Shown: piece by piece, positions 8,201-17,575 of the stretch
Layout of the letters: every line of letters starts with the position of its first letter
Position numbering within the stretch: position 1 is the first letter of the stretch
Assembly: GCA_011053245.1 (NCBI GenBank)
Contig: DRGS01000228.1
Location: 1-41,187, forward strand
DNA: 41,187 nucleotides
Reading direction: 5' to 3'
Origin: Phycisphaerales bacterium
GTDB lineage: Bacteria; Planctomycetota; Phycisphaerae; Sedimentisphaerales; Anaerohalosphaeraceae
Made by a program: the position numbers and the translations under genes
The notes under the pieces: model-generated
Databases searched by the model: none
Seen by the model: only the letters and a program-made list of their open reading frames with translations
Told to the model about the DNA's origin: nothing

Positions 8201-10106
8201 AGCAAAAAAAGAGCAGAATGCCCAGCGTAAGCAGGCTTTGTTTGCTATTGCCGGTTCGGCTTATCAAAAGGCTCTTGCGATTGATAATGGTAACCAGAAA
8301 GTGCTTACGGCATATTTGGAGCTTTTGCGGATTACCGGCAGGCAAAAAGAAGCCGAAAAGATGTTCGCTGGCAGTGACGAAAGCCTCTGGAGATTTCATT
8401 ACCGTGACGGTCAGTATGTAAAAGCAAAAGATATCCTCAGGAAGTTGTACAGAGAAGACCCGGAGGATGCGGCGGTCGTTAAGGGACTTACTCTGGTTGC
8501 GCAAAAGACCTCGGATAAATTTGCTTTGAAGAGTTACTCGGAAAAGCTGTTGGAACTCGATCCTACTATCGACAATGAGTTGCTCCAGATCCAGTCGTAT
8601 CTTGAAACGGGACTTGTAAATGAAGCCAACCTGAAACTGGCCAGTTTTCGTGAAAGAAATCCCGAAGAATCCAGAGGCCTTCTTTTGGAAGCATGGGCCA
8701 ATATGTCAATGGGCAACCTTCAGAAATCTCTCGATTTGATAAACCTCAGTCTTGAGACGGATTCCAATAATGCTACGGCATGGCGTCTTCGTGGTCAGGT
8801 AAACAGTCTCCTCGGTTACTTCAATGAGGCAGTAGAAAACCTTAAGAAGAGTAAATCTATTGACAGCGATCCGGCTATTCGCATTGAACTGGCAAAGGCA
8901 TACAATCGTGCCGGCAGAACAAAAGACGCGATAGGCGAACTCATAATGGCCTTGAAGGAGGGCCAGGCTCCGCTTAGTGTCCGCATCATGCTTGAAAAAC
9001 TTTACAGGCAAACCGGCCGCAAGAGCAGTCTGGAAGCATTCTATCAAGAAAACATTGAAAAGTTTCCTGAAAACCACCTGTGGTACTTCCAGGCCGGAAA
9101 GTTCTATTTAGAAGGAAAAGAATACGACCAAGCCGAAAAGTTATTTGAAAAAGCATGGCAACTCAGCCAAAAAGATGGTGGCGATGCCAATATCCTCAAC
9201 CAATATTTTGAGACTTTGCGGCTTGGCGGCAAATACCAGGATTTATTAAGTTACGCATCGAAATATATCGACACACCCTTTGCACCCATTGCCTATGCCC
9301 AGATGGCACAGACAGAGATGAAATTGAAAAACACACCAGCGGCAATAGATCATTACCGCAAGGCTATCGACAAATCCGCAAGCAATCCTGCGTTGCTGGC
9401 AGACTTGCTTGAGAAAATGTCAGAAACCGTCGGTCCTGATGAAGTGGAGAAGTACTGCGATCAAAAACTAACGGCAAACCCGGACTCACTGATCGCTAAT
9501 CTCACTATGTTTAATCACTCGCAACAGACCGGACAGCATAATAGAGCGTTGAAACATGTCGATAAGCTTTTGGAGATCGTAGGTCCTGACGATCCATCCT
9601 GGTTTACATATACCGACAGAAGGTCGGATACTCTTATAATGGCATACATAAAAACTTCTAACGAACAATATTCGTCACAGGCTGTCAAAGCCTTTGAAGA
9701 CATACTTGTCGAACGGCCCAACAATATCAACGCCTTGAATAATCTTGCCTATCTGCTTGCCGAAACCGGCGGACAACTTGATAAAGCAGCCGAATACGCA
9801 CGACGTGCTTGTCAGGCCGCACCGAATAGTGCCAGTAACATGGATACTTACGCTTATATTCTTTGTAAGACTGACGAGTACGAACAAGCCGAAAGGCTGC
9901 TCCTGACGGCTGTTCAGTTGTCCGAACGTGAAAGTATGGATATTACATGGGACATTTATAGACATCTTGGTATGGCTCGGGAAGGACTCGGAGAATATTC
10001 CAAGGCAGTCAGTTCTTATAAAAGGGCTTTGCAGCTTGGCGGCGACATAATATCAGAAAAGAGTAAAAAAGAATTAACAGATTCGATCAAGAGGGTCTCT
10101 TTATAG
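5289..10106 (+). CDS. giant TPR-repeat membrane-anchored protein, copy 1
   Basis: 1605 residues. It opens with a very lysine-rich stretch (MAKKRKGKKKKLNKK) followed by one hydrophobic segment (about residues 17-36), so the bulk is probably periplasmic with the N-terminus in the cytoplasm. The remainder is a long array of TPR-like helical hairpins; good examples are EAIDAIDEAIELDPENVEYA, YDQAEKLFEKAWQLSQ and LDKAAEYARRACQAAPNSA. There is no C-terminal PEP-type sorting signal; it ends in ISEKSKKELTDSIKRVSL. Shine-Dalgarno GGAAAAGAGG lies just before ATG 5289, 33 bases after the EpsI gene. Large TPR proteins accompany exosortase/exopolysaccharide loci (for example PrsT), but homology to that protein is not claimed. 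It is closely related to the next gene along its whole length. Confidence 0.85.
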   Translation: MAKKRKGKKKKLNKKVAVIGMIVLMGLLVGAVVVIRGRKEDPLKLVSEAETALTEIEGQLAQYRKILVTSGGESEEAELMLEAGNAAYKDAGRLFGGAIGATDDDQLKIDIFFKLVDYHAENNAFHEGEWPKVYGCWNAILNIDPKNIKAMKAQLENLYQIADYGNDNSWTVIEANASDLLDIMKEKSMEPDPSVLKAKGRALLEMADLGQATDLEVAVEDAEIALKALLDITPDDADVYEYLARTAEVRGRVEDAGGSRNAAIRARALSRDIRQNAIEATGNNATAHINYLKMKQRQAGRDMAKRASLEGDYQALAKKFIVDPEVYLTLSYYYSGDVNRTDEAIDAIDEAIELDPENVEYAKTAAYLHYRKYSIFGVKDSLAKAMQVAERGLSLPNAQLVKGPRRGINTKNRYTLYSILSAWYVELAVEAQQSGDDLQHKNWVAKAEESIYQIEQIRGTSDNVYVIMWHGMLSYAKGDRTEAVRQLYDAYSQLKATEKADATLSYTLAKLFEGRAELGSRMEFLTSAIYESTRSIIVSKPEVMLEYAEVLQERNSFTGAVTLADSYENLYPANERSRSIRVKGYVSTEMYDEAEEVLAEMDQNSGETIALRIFLVQKRITLSVRSTDKQEFAIQKSTQTEDASVVEADLAQYRKERIELTEKLLNEKPELVKLPMIVSICNEDYIKNGKVNDAQDLIAKFLAHNPDNANARGYQLMLMEPDPENIVAQRKDEISELALKDIPDQVERAIALSAHYQKVGQFDKAVDVLKEARAASPSDKQIAGALFNLYLAKNELELAAELAQLAQSEDLDECNGDYFGARLDIANEEYQSAIARLDKCLEIHPIFSYAYFLKSQVYTILENHDEAIDNAKIAAKMNPNAPVIARQYASVMFARHNRSGGTFSAEEFTETENALLIAISLDPSDWQLRGTYADFIKDRDPDKAMSMLQGLQKYQPTLENSLVLGNIAVTIAKKEQNAQRKQALFAIAGSAYQKALAIDNGNQKVLTAYLELLRITGRQKEAEKMFAGSDESLWRFHYRDGQYVKAKDILRKLYREDPEDAAVVKGLTLVAQKTSDKFALKSYSEKLLELDPTIDNELLQIQSYLETGLVNEANLKLASFRERNPEESRGLLLEAWANMSMGNLQKSLDLINLSLETDSNNATAWRLRGQVNSLLGYFNEAVENLKKSKSIDSDPAIRIELAKAYNRAGRTKDAIGELIMALKEGQAPLSVRIMLEKLYRQTGRKSSLEAFYQENIEKFPENHLWYFQAGKFYLEGKEYDQAEKLFEKAWQLSQKDGGDANILNQYFETLRLGGKYQDLLSYASKYIDTPFAPIAYAQMAQTEMKLKNTPAAIDHYRKAIDKSASNPALLADLLEKMSETVGPDEVEKYCDQKLTANPDSLIANLTMFNHSQQTGQHNRALKHVDKLLEIVGPDDPSWFTYTDRRSDTLIMAYIKTSNEQYSSQAVKAFEDILVERPNNINALNNLAYLLAETGGQLDKAAEYARRACQAAPNSASNMDTYAYILCKTDEYEQAERLLLTAVQLSERESMDITWDIYRHLGMAREGLGEYSKAVSSYKRALQLGGDIISEKSKKELTDSIKRVSL

Positions 10107-10226
10107 AAGTATTATGGGATTATTTTCATGTGCAGGCAAACGTGTCCTTGCCGGGGTTACAGAACAGTATTACCGGTCTGGTCGAGAATAATTAGCAGCA
10201 CGAAATAGAAACAGGGAAAAAGTGGC

Positions 10227-13200
10227 ATGGCAAAAAAAAGAAGGAAATCCAAGAAAAAAAAGAAGTTGAACAAGAAGATAGCTATTATTGGCGCAATAGT
10301 TTTTTTGGGCCTTCTGGCGGCTGCGGTAGTTGTTCTTCGTGGCAGAAAGGGAGACCCACTGGAATTTATCAGTGATGCTGAGACAACTCTCACAGAGATC
10401 GAAGGACAACTTACAGAATACCGTAAGATGCTTGTCGCTCCTAATGGTGAAACCGACGATAAAAAGCAACTTAGGTTGGAACAAGTTGAGCTAATGCTTG
10501 AAGCTGGAAAGACTTCTTATAATGAAACTGCCCGTTTTTTCGGAAGAGCGGTAGGGGCAACTAATGACGACGAGTTAAAGATCGAGGTGTACTTTAAGCT
10601 CGCTGATTTCTTTGCTATTGAGGATGAATTCCAGGAAAGCGACTGGGCAAAAATCCGCAGCTGCTGGAATGCCATTCTCAATATCGATCCGAAGAATCTA
10701 AAAGCCATGAAGGCTCAACTGGATTTCTACTACCAGATCGGCAACTATGGGGATGACAGTATTTGGAGTGTCGTCGAGGAGAATGCTTCCGCCATATTAG
10801 ATGTAATGGAAGAGAAAGTGGTGGATCCGGACCCAGATGTTCTAAAGGCAAAGAGCCTTGCTCTTCTGAAAATAGCAGCTCTTGGACAGGCAACCAATCT
10901 TCAAAAGGCCATCAAAAATGCCGAGATGTCACTTGAAAAACTTCGTGAAGTTGCACCCGATGACTATGAGGTCTATGAGTATCTCGCACAGGCTGCGGAG
11001 ATCAGGGGTGATGTCGAAGCTTCAAGCGGTTCCCGCACCTCTGCCCGAAACGCGATCATAGCAGCTCGACGTTTCCGGGAGCAAGCCCTTGAAATGTCCA
11101 ACGACGCCCCGACGGCCCACATAAATCTTCTCGATATGCAATTGCGGCAAGCAGGTGATGATATGGAAAAAAAAGATATCTTGGAGAGTGATTATAGATC
11201 GCTGGCAGCAAGATTCCCATTAAATCCTGAAGTGTATTCGGCTCTGTCATATTTCTATCAAACACTGGGTGTCAACAGTCTCGAAAAAGCACTGGATTCT
11301 ATTGTCCGGGCGATCGAGCTTGATCGTGAAAATGTGAGGTATGCCATTACGGCATCATATTTGAAATATCTCAATTATTCTATTTTCGGCGAGGAAGATT
11401 CCCTCGTCACGGCAATACAGACAGCTAACGATGCCCTGTCTTTGCCAGATGCTCAGTTGACAAAGGGGCCAAGAAGCGGTGTAAACAGAATAAATCGATT
11501 AGCGCTGTACTCCAATCTTTCAACATGGTATATCGAACAAGCCGTTAAGACACAGCCAGATGAAGATCAACAGCAGCATCAGGACTGGGTGTCAAAAGCC
11601 GAAGAAACCATTCATCAGATCGAACAGATCATAGGTGCAAGCGACAATGTCTATGCCATCAAATGGCGTGGTATGCTTGCCTATGCCAAGGGTGATAGAG
11701 CCGATGCCATTCGTCAACTTTATGATGTATATAATCAGTTGAAAGCCACTAAAAGCAATGACGCTATCGTTTCATATACACTTGCTAAACTATTCGAGGG
11801 CCGTTCCGAATTGGGTGTCAGAATGGAGTTTTTACAAAATGCGAACTTCTTCAAATCAGGTCAGCCCATTTTTATATCTAAACCTGAAGCACTCCTTGAA
11901 GAAGCAGAGGTTTTGTTGGCATTAAAAGCCTACTCAGAGGCAGTGCCCTTTATGGACGCCTATGAAGTTAGGCACTCCGCAAATGAACGTTCCAGGAGTA
12001 TTCGTCTGGATGCGTATCTTAAGCTGAACATGTTCGACGAGGTGGAAGAAATTCTGGCAGAGCAGAACCCTGACGAAGGGGAAACAATTGTTACCAGAAT
12101 AGCTCTTGCCGGTAGTCGTATTGCCCAGTTGAAACAGGATCAGAGCAAGCAAGAGTTAGGCATGGAAGCAGGGGCGAATGTAAAAGATCCATTGGTACTG
12201 AAAAACGAATTGTCCGCTTATAAAAAAGAACGCATTGAATTGGTCGAAAAGCTGTTAGAAGTAAAACCTGAACTCGTAAGCTTATCAATGGTACGTTCCA
12301 TCTGTAGTAACGACTATATACATGACGGTAAGATCGAAGAAGCAAGGGACTTAATATCCAGGTTTCTTTTACATTCACCGGACGACATCAATGCTAAGGG
12401 CTATAAACTGCTGCTTCTGGAACCGGATCCTTTGAATGTCTCTACGCAAAGACGAAATGAGATCCAAGAAAGGATATTGAAAGATGTCCCCGATCCGATA
12501 GTACGCGCTACTTCAATGGCAATACATTATCAAAACAACGGGCAATATGACGAGGCGATCGCAATACTCAAAGAAGCCCGCAACGCAGCACCTTCCGACA
12601 AGCGAATCCCAGAACTTCTGTTCAGTAATGCTTTAGCGAAAGGCGATATGGATCTGGCTACTGAGATAGCTCAGGCTGCACGAAGTGAGAACTTTGATAG
12701 ATGTAACGGTGATTACTTTGCCGCAAAACTTGACATTGCCAACGAAGAGTATGCAGCCGCAATTGTAAGACTTGACAGATGTCTTGAGATACATCCCATT
12801 TTCCCCTATGCTCTGGCGCTGAAGAGCCAGGCAAATGCATCTCTTGGCAATTATGATGAAGCCATTGATAATGCTAAAAAGGCTTTGATGATGAATCCTA
12901 TGGACCAGACAATAGCAAAGCAATACGCTTTGCTCCGTTATGTCAAGTCGCAGATGCCGAATACGATCCTTAGCGAAGAAGAGCTTGCAGGGACTAAGCA
13001 AGCTTTGTATAGAGCTTTTGCTTTGGCCCCGAACGACCTGCAACTTGCTACTGCCTACTCCAATTTTGTGCGTAACGATGATCCCGAGGCGGCTCTCTTG
13101 TTCCTGCAAAAAGTGCAGAGGAATCAACCAACTCTAAGTTACAGTCTGTTGCTTGGAGGTTTTGCGTTAGAAGAATCTAAGAATGCCGGTAGCGAGCAAC

Positions 13201-15080
13201 GCAAAGCAGAGATGCTTGCCATTGCCGGTTCTGCTTATCAAACGGCTATCGAGATCGAGCCTGATAACAGTAACATTCTTACTGCATATTCAGAATTCCT
13301 TCGGGTTTCAGGCAGGCAGGCAGAAGCCGAAACCATGTTCGCCGGTAACGACGAAAGCCTCTGGAGGTTCTATTACCGTGACGGACAATACGCAAAGGCA
13401 AAAGAAATTCTTCAAAAGTTATACGAGAATAATCCTGATGACATAGAAGTCATCACAGGACTTAGCTTGATCGCACAGAAAACCCAGGATACGGACGGTT
13501 TGAAAAAGTACTCGGAAGAACTTCTGAAGCTTGACCCTTCCACCGGCAATGAATTGTTCCAGATACAGTTGTATCTCGAGTCGGGACTTGCGAAAGAAGC
13601 GGACCTCAAACTTACCGGTTTTCGCAAAAGAAATCCCGAAGACCCCAAAGCTATGCTTATGGACGCATGGGCCAGGATGTCAATGGGCGATTTGCAGGAA
13701 TCGCTTGATTTGCTAAACCGCAACCTTGAAATCGCTCCGGATAGTGCCCTGGCCTGGCGTCTCCGCGGTCAGGTAAACAGCTTTCTCGGCGACTTCCGTC
13801 AGTCGGAAGAAGATACTAAAAAAAGCATATCAATATCCGACGACCCTGCCACTCATATTGCGCTGGCGAGAACCTATATACGTGCAGACAAGAAAACAGA
13901 AGCAATACATGAACTTAATTCCTTGCGAATAAATGGTCATGCTCCGGCTGTTGTTTATGCTATGCTTGAACAACTGTACGGACTGACTGGAAAGAAAATC
14001 CGCCTGAAAGAACTTTATAGCGAAGCCATTAAAGAGTTTCCTGAAGAGGGCATCTGGTATTTTCAAGCGGGAAGATTTTATTTGGCGGAACAAGATTATG
14101 TTCAAGCCGAAAAATTATGTGAAAAGGCATGGCAACTTAGCCAGAAAGCCGGCGGCGATGCCGATGCCCTCAATCAATATCTTCAAAGCATGTGGTTTAA
14201 CGGCAAGTATAAGGAAATATTGAAATATGCCTCTCAATACATCGAAACACCGTTTGCTCCTATTGTCTATGCCCAGATGGCGCAAGCAGAGATAAAATTG
14301 GAAAACACACCTGTGGCAATAGAAAACTACCATAAGGCCATTGATAAATCTGCGGGCAACCCTTCCATGCAGATGAAGATAATTCAGGTGATGTCAAAAA
14401 ATGTAGGCCCCGAAGAAGTGGCGAAATACTGTGCCCGGGAACTTCAGGCTAACCCCTATTCAGTCGCTGCAAATCTTGCGATGTCCAATCTTTTCGGGAA
14501 GAATGGTCAATATCCCGAGGCACTGGTACACATCAACAGACTTTTACAGAAGGCAAAACCAGACGATCCGGCAGGGCTTACATTTGCTAATATAAGAGCG
14601 AGCACTCTCTTATCAGCATACTCGAATACGTTGAATGAGCAGTATCTGGCAAAGGCTATCGAGGCCTGCGAGGCCATACTTGCCAAGAAACCTGACAGCG
14701 CAAATATATTAAATAACCTTGCATACATGCTTGCCGACAGCGGCCAAAAACTCGACAAGGCGAAAGAGTACGCAGAACGTGCCTGCCGGATATCACCAGA
14801 TAATCCTAACGTAATGGATACTTATGCTTATGTATTGTGCAAAACAAATAATTTCGAGGAAGCTGAAAAACTGCTTCAGGCCGCTATCCAGATACTTGAA
14901 CGCAACAGCAAGGACGTTACATGGGATATATACAAACATCTCGGTATGGCACAGGAAGGGATAGGTGATAAATCCAAGGCGGCATTTTCTTACAGGAGGG
15001 CGTCAAAAATGGGCGGTGACATGATATCGAAAAAGGACAAAGAAGAATTAGAAGCTGCAATAAGCAGGGTCTCATTGTAG
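10227..15080 (+). CDS. giant TPR-repeat membrane-anchored protein, copy 2
   Basis: 1617 residues, colinear with the preceding gene from start to stop. The same lysine-rich leader and membrane segment, the same downstream landmarks (AETTLTEIEGQL, CWNAILNIDPKNLKAMKAQL, GDYFAAKLDIANEEY, CLEIHPIF, GNDESLWRF) and the same ending (ISRVSL) are present. This is a tandem gene duplication that has diverged throughout. Shine-Dalgarno AGGGAAAAAGTGG precedes ATG 10227. It has one N-terminal membrane segment and a periplasmic TPR array, with no sorting signal. The 120-base gap from copy 1 holds a small GGCAA/TTGCC hairpin without a T tract, so read-through is likely. A role as an assembly scaffold for the polysaccharide machine is inferred from position only. 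Confidence 0.85.
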   Translation: MAKKRRKSKKKKKLNKKIAIIGAIVFLGLLAAAVVVLRGRKGDPLEFISDAETTLTEIEGQLTEYRKMLVAPNGETDDKKQLRLEQVELMLEAGKTSYNETARFFGRAVGATNDDELKIEVYFKLADFFAIEDEFQESDWAKIRSCWNAILNIDPKNLKAMKAQLDFYYQIGNYGDDSIWSVVEENASAILDVMEEKVVDPDPDVLKAKSLALLKIAALGQATNLQKAIKNAEMSLEKLREVAPDDYEVYEYLAQAAEIRGDVEASSGSRTSARNAIIAARRFREQALEMSNDAPTAHINLLDMQLRQAGDDMEKKDILESDYRSLAARFPLNPEVYSALSYFYQTLGVNSLEKALDSIVRAIELDRENVRYAITASYLKYLNYSIFGEEDSLVTAIQTANDALSLPDAQLTKGPRSGVNRINRLALYSNLSTWYIEQAVKTQPDEDQQQHQDWVSKAEETIHQIEQIIGASDNVYAIKWRGMLAYAKGDRADAIRQLYDVYNQLKATKSNDAIVSYTLAKLFEGRSELGVRMEFLQNANFFKSGQPIFISKPEALLEEAEVLLALKAYSEAVPFMDAYEVRHSANERSRSIRLDAYLKLNMFDEVEEILAEQNPDEGETIVTRIALAGSRIAQLKQDQSKQELGMEAGANVKDPLVLKNELSAYKKERIELVEKLLEVKPELVSLSMVRSICSNDYIHDGKIEEARDLISRFLLHSPDDINAKGYKLLLLEPDPLNVSTQRRNEIQERILKDVPDPIVRATSMAIHYQNNGQYDEAIAILKEARNAAPSDKRIPELLFSNALAKGDMDLATEIAQAARSENFDRCNGDYFAAKLDIANEEYAAAIVRLDRCLEIHPIFPYALALKSQANASLGNYDEAIDNAKKALMMNPMDQTIAKQYALLRYVKSQMPNTILSEEELAGTKQALYRAFALAPNDLQLATAYSNFVRNDDPEAALLFLQKVQRNQPTLSYSLLLGGFALEESKNAGSEQRKAEMLAIAGSAYQTAIEIEPDNSNILTAYSEFLRVSGRQAEAETMFAGNDESLWRFYYRDGQYAKAKEILQKLYENNPDDIEVITGLSLIAQKTQDTDGLKKYSEELLKLDPSTGNELFQIQLYLESGLAKEADLKLTGFRKRNPEDPKAMLMDAWARMSMGDLQESLDLLNRNLEIAPDSALAWRLRGQVNSFLGDFRQSEEDTKKSISISDDPATHIALARTYIRADKKTEAIHELNSLRINGHAPAVVYAMLEQLYGLTGKKIRLKELYSEAIKEFPEEGIWYFQAGRFYLAEQDYVQAEKLCEKAWQLSQKAGGDADALNQYLQSMWFNGKYKEILKYASQYIETPFAPIVYAQMAQAEIKLENTPVAIENYHKAIDKSAGNPSMQMKIIQVMSKNVGPEEVAKYCARELQANPYSVAANLAMSNLFGKNGQYPEALVHINRLLQKAKPDDPAGLTFANIRASTLLSAYSNTLNEQYLAKAIEACEAILAKKPDSANILNNLAYMLADSGQKLDKAKEYAERACRISPDNPNVMDTYAYVLCKTNNFEEAEKLLQAAIQILERNSKDVTWDIYKHLGMAQEGIGDKSKAAFSYRRASKMGGDMISKKDKEELEAAISRVSL

Positions 15081-15196
15081 ACCTTTGGAAAATAATCTTA
15101 AATATATAGACAAAGAACTTGCTCAGGATATGTTAGAAAAACGATACAAGAATTTGATGAGTATCAAGTTTTGTCTGAACATAAGGAGTACCTAAA

Positions 15197-17443
15197 ATGG
15201 CGGGACAGATACAACCCGTAAATGCGAGCATAAGACCTCCGATGCCACGGCCTCCGATGTCTATGGCACCTCCGCAGGCAGCGGCCGCCGGCATCACACC
15301 GAAGGAAATAATCGGTATTGTCAGGCGACATATGATACTCATAACCGTTTGTACCATGACAGGTATCTTCCTTGGCGGGGTCGCATGGTTTCTTCTGAAG
15401 CGCTATGCACCCCAATATCGTACCGAAGCCTATATCCAGGTTATGCCGCCGAATGACAAGGATCCTATGGTTATTGGTGGATCAAGCCCGAACAAAGATC
15501 TGTATTATCAGTTTCGAGCCACGAAGGCCAATTCTATAAAGCGACAGGGAATGCTTGAGGAATTTCTCAGAAAAGATAAGATTCGGGCAACGAAATGGTA
15601 CAAGCAGTTTGAAGACAAGAAAACCCCTGTTGCCGACGCCGTGGAGGATCTTGAAAAAAATATGGGCGCCAGCGCTCACAGGGATATGACCTGGATCAGG
15701 ATGTCAATGAAATGCGGTGACGCCAAGGAAGTAGCTACAATTGTTGACGAGATGGTAAACTTGTTTATTCGCAAACAAATAGTTATGGCAACTCGCGACA
15801 TAAAAGCCCAATTAACCACATACAATGCACAGGAGCGTAGCCTTGGAAAAGAAGTGTCAACTGCCATAGATTCTCTTGAAACCATCCGCTTACTCTCAAA
15901 ATATACGGGTCTCAGTTCTAAAATTACATTTCGCAGCTATATGGATGAAAAAATATCTAACCTTGAAAAGACTTACAGTGACCTCGATACCAATGTAAAA
16001 CAGTTTCAGGTACAGATCGAGACATTCAAAGCACGTGCGGAAGGTGAATTTGATGAGGTTGTCAGGGAGCAAATGGAACGTGACCCGATCGCGGCTGGAA
16101 TGCGAAACAGTATCGCATCCATGGCGCCGCTGCTTGCAACGCAGTTGATGAAATTCGGTGACGGTCACAGGCGAGTTCGTGAAACCCGTACAGCAATTAA
16201 AGAAATGGAAATTGAACTCGGCAAGAGACAGACTTTCATAGCAGAGACTCAAAGAAGGTCAAGTCTCCGACAAGCCGAGGACCAGATGAAAATGTTGGAA
16301 AGTACGCTTAAAGATCTTGAAGCACAGAGAACAACTGCCATGGATGAGCACAAGGAGCTTGATGAGGACAGGGCTGAATACGCAAAATACGAACAGATAC
16401 GCGATACAAAACAGGAAAAGCTTGACATTCTCTCGGCTCATATCCAAAAGCTGAATATGATCCACGACGATCCTCTGGTCGCAAAGATCCAAAGCACCGG
16501 ACCTGCCCCGATACCTCTGCGTGCGAGTTTCCCCAAAATTAAAATGTTCCTTCCCGCTGGCATGATGTTCGGTTTAATGCTCGGTGCCGGCCTTGCGTTT
16601 GCGATCGAACTTCTCAATGATCTGCTCCGCTCGCCCAGCGACATAGCAAAGCATTTGCGCATGCCCCTGCTCGGTGCGATATATCATAGCGACGAAGATG
16701 ACGATCTCGAAGATGTCGATCTATGTCATGTCGTACGTCAGGCTCCCTATTCGATCATGAGCGAGAGCTATCGCCAGTTTCGAACAAATCTGCAACTGTC
16801 CGATCCCACAAAGAAACATAAGGTACTCTTTATCACCAGCGGCGGAGCCGACGACGGCAAGACTTGTGTGGCGGCCAACCTTGTATCGACACTCATTGCC
16901 GAGGGCAGAAAAGTTTTGTTCATAGACAGCAACTTCAGAAGGCCATCCAGTACGATGATGTTCCCCCGCACGGAAACGGATGGATCTATACCAGAGCACG
17001 CCGATTACGGGTTAAGCAATTATCTGATGGGTCAATGCACATGCGAAGAAGTGATCAGACCTGGTGGACTTACAGGGCTGGACATCGTAGATAGCGGCCC
17101 GCTACCCTCGAATCCCGCTGAGATACTCGGCGGACCGAACATGAAAAACCTGCTTGCTAAATGTCGTGAAACTTACGATTATGTCATTATTGACGGCCCG
17201 CCCCTGCTGCTGACCGACGCAAAGACGCTGGCATCCATTGTCGACGGTACGATAGTCGTTTTCAATACGGAAATAACCAAACGCGGAACGGCACAGCGTA
17301 CCATGCGTGAACTTCGCAGGATCAAAGCCAACGTCGTCGGAAGCGTCCTTATAGGCGTAAGATCTATGAAAGGCGGATATTTCGAGGAAAAGATCAGGTT
17401 GTATCAGGAATACCAGGAAGGCCAGATCATCCGCTCTGTATAA
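15197..17443 (+). CDS. Wzz/Wzc-type polysaccharide co-polymerase with BY-kinase domain
   Basis: 748 residues. A proline-rich cytoplasmic N-terminus (about residues 10-30) is followed by a Wzz-like transmembrane and periplasmic region (first membrane helix about residues 50-72) and a long coiled-coil section (about 210-420). A second membrane helix (about 450-475) leads into a P-loop kinase domain. Walker A is GGADDGKT (Lys555), Walker B is VIIDGPP (Asp666). The Walker A' motif reads IDSNFRRP: Asp577 is kept, but the second Asp of the usual DxDxR pattern is Asn579. The C-terminal tail has only a few tyrosines. Such proteins set chain length and phosphorylate themselves on C-terminal tyrosines. 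AAGGAG precedes ATG 15197. It completes the export operon. Confidence 0.88.
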   Translation: MAGQIQPVNASIRPPMPRPPMSMAPPQAAAAGITPKEIIGIVRRHMILITVCTMTGIFLGGVAWFLLKRYAPQYRTEAYIQVMPPNDKDPMVIGGSSPNKDLYYQFRATKANSIKRQGMLEEFLRKDKIRATKWYKQFEDKKTPVADAVEDLEKNMGASAHRDMTWIRMSMKCGDAKEVATIVDEMVNLFIRKQIVMATRDIKAQLTTYNAQERSLGKEVSTAIDSLETIRLLSKYTGLSSKITFRSYMDEKISNLEKTYSDLDTNVKQFQVQIETFKARAEGEFDEVVREQMERDPIAAGMRNSIASMAPLLATQLMKFGDGHRRVRETRTAIKEMEIELGKRQTFIAETQRRSSLRQAEDQMKMLESTLKDLEAQRTTAMDEHKELDEDRAEYAKYEQIRDTKQEKLDILSAHIQKLNMIHDDPLVAKIQSTGPAPIPLRASFPKIKMFLPAGMMFGLMLGAGLAFAIELLNDLLRSPSDIAKHLRMPLLGAIYHSDEDDDLEDVDLCHVVRQAPYSIMSESYRQFRTNLQLSDPTKKHKVLFITSGGADDGKTCVAANLVSTLIAEGRKVLFIDSNFRRPSSTMMFPRTETDGSIPEHADYGLSNYLMGQCTCEEVIRPGGLTGLDIVDSGPLPSNPAEILGGPNMKNLLAKCRETYDYVIIDGPPLLLTDAKTLASIVDGTIVVFNTEITKRGTAQRTMRELRRIKANVVGSVLIGVRSMKGGYFEEKIRLYQEYQEGQIIRSV

Positions 17444-17447
17444 CATG

Positions 17448-17508
17448 TTGACAAAAATCCTGAAAATCGCATGATAAATATTGACTATTGTGCAGCAGTC
17501 AATAGAAT
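17448..17508 (+). promoter_or_regulatory. promoter(s) and inverted repeat upstream of the epimerase gene
   Basis: TTGACT (17481-17486) and TAGAAT (17503-17508) are 16 bases apart, a good sigma-70-type promoter. A perfect 8-base inverted repeat, TATTGACT (17479-17486) and AGTCAATA (17497-17504), spans the spacer and touches both boxes, as an operator would. A second possible -35 (TTGACA, 17448-17453) lies upstream with a poorer -10. The stem could instead be a weak terminator of the previous operon, but no T tract follows. Confidence 0.5.
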
Positions 17509-17575
17509 ATACCTGTCGCAATGGGAAATTTGTCCTTAGCGATTTTTTGATAATTCACTTTTTACAGGTGTGATC

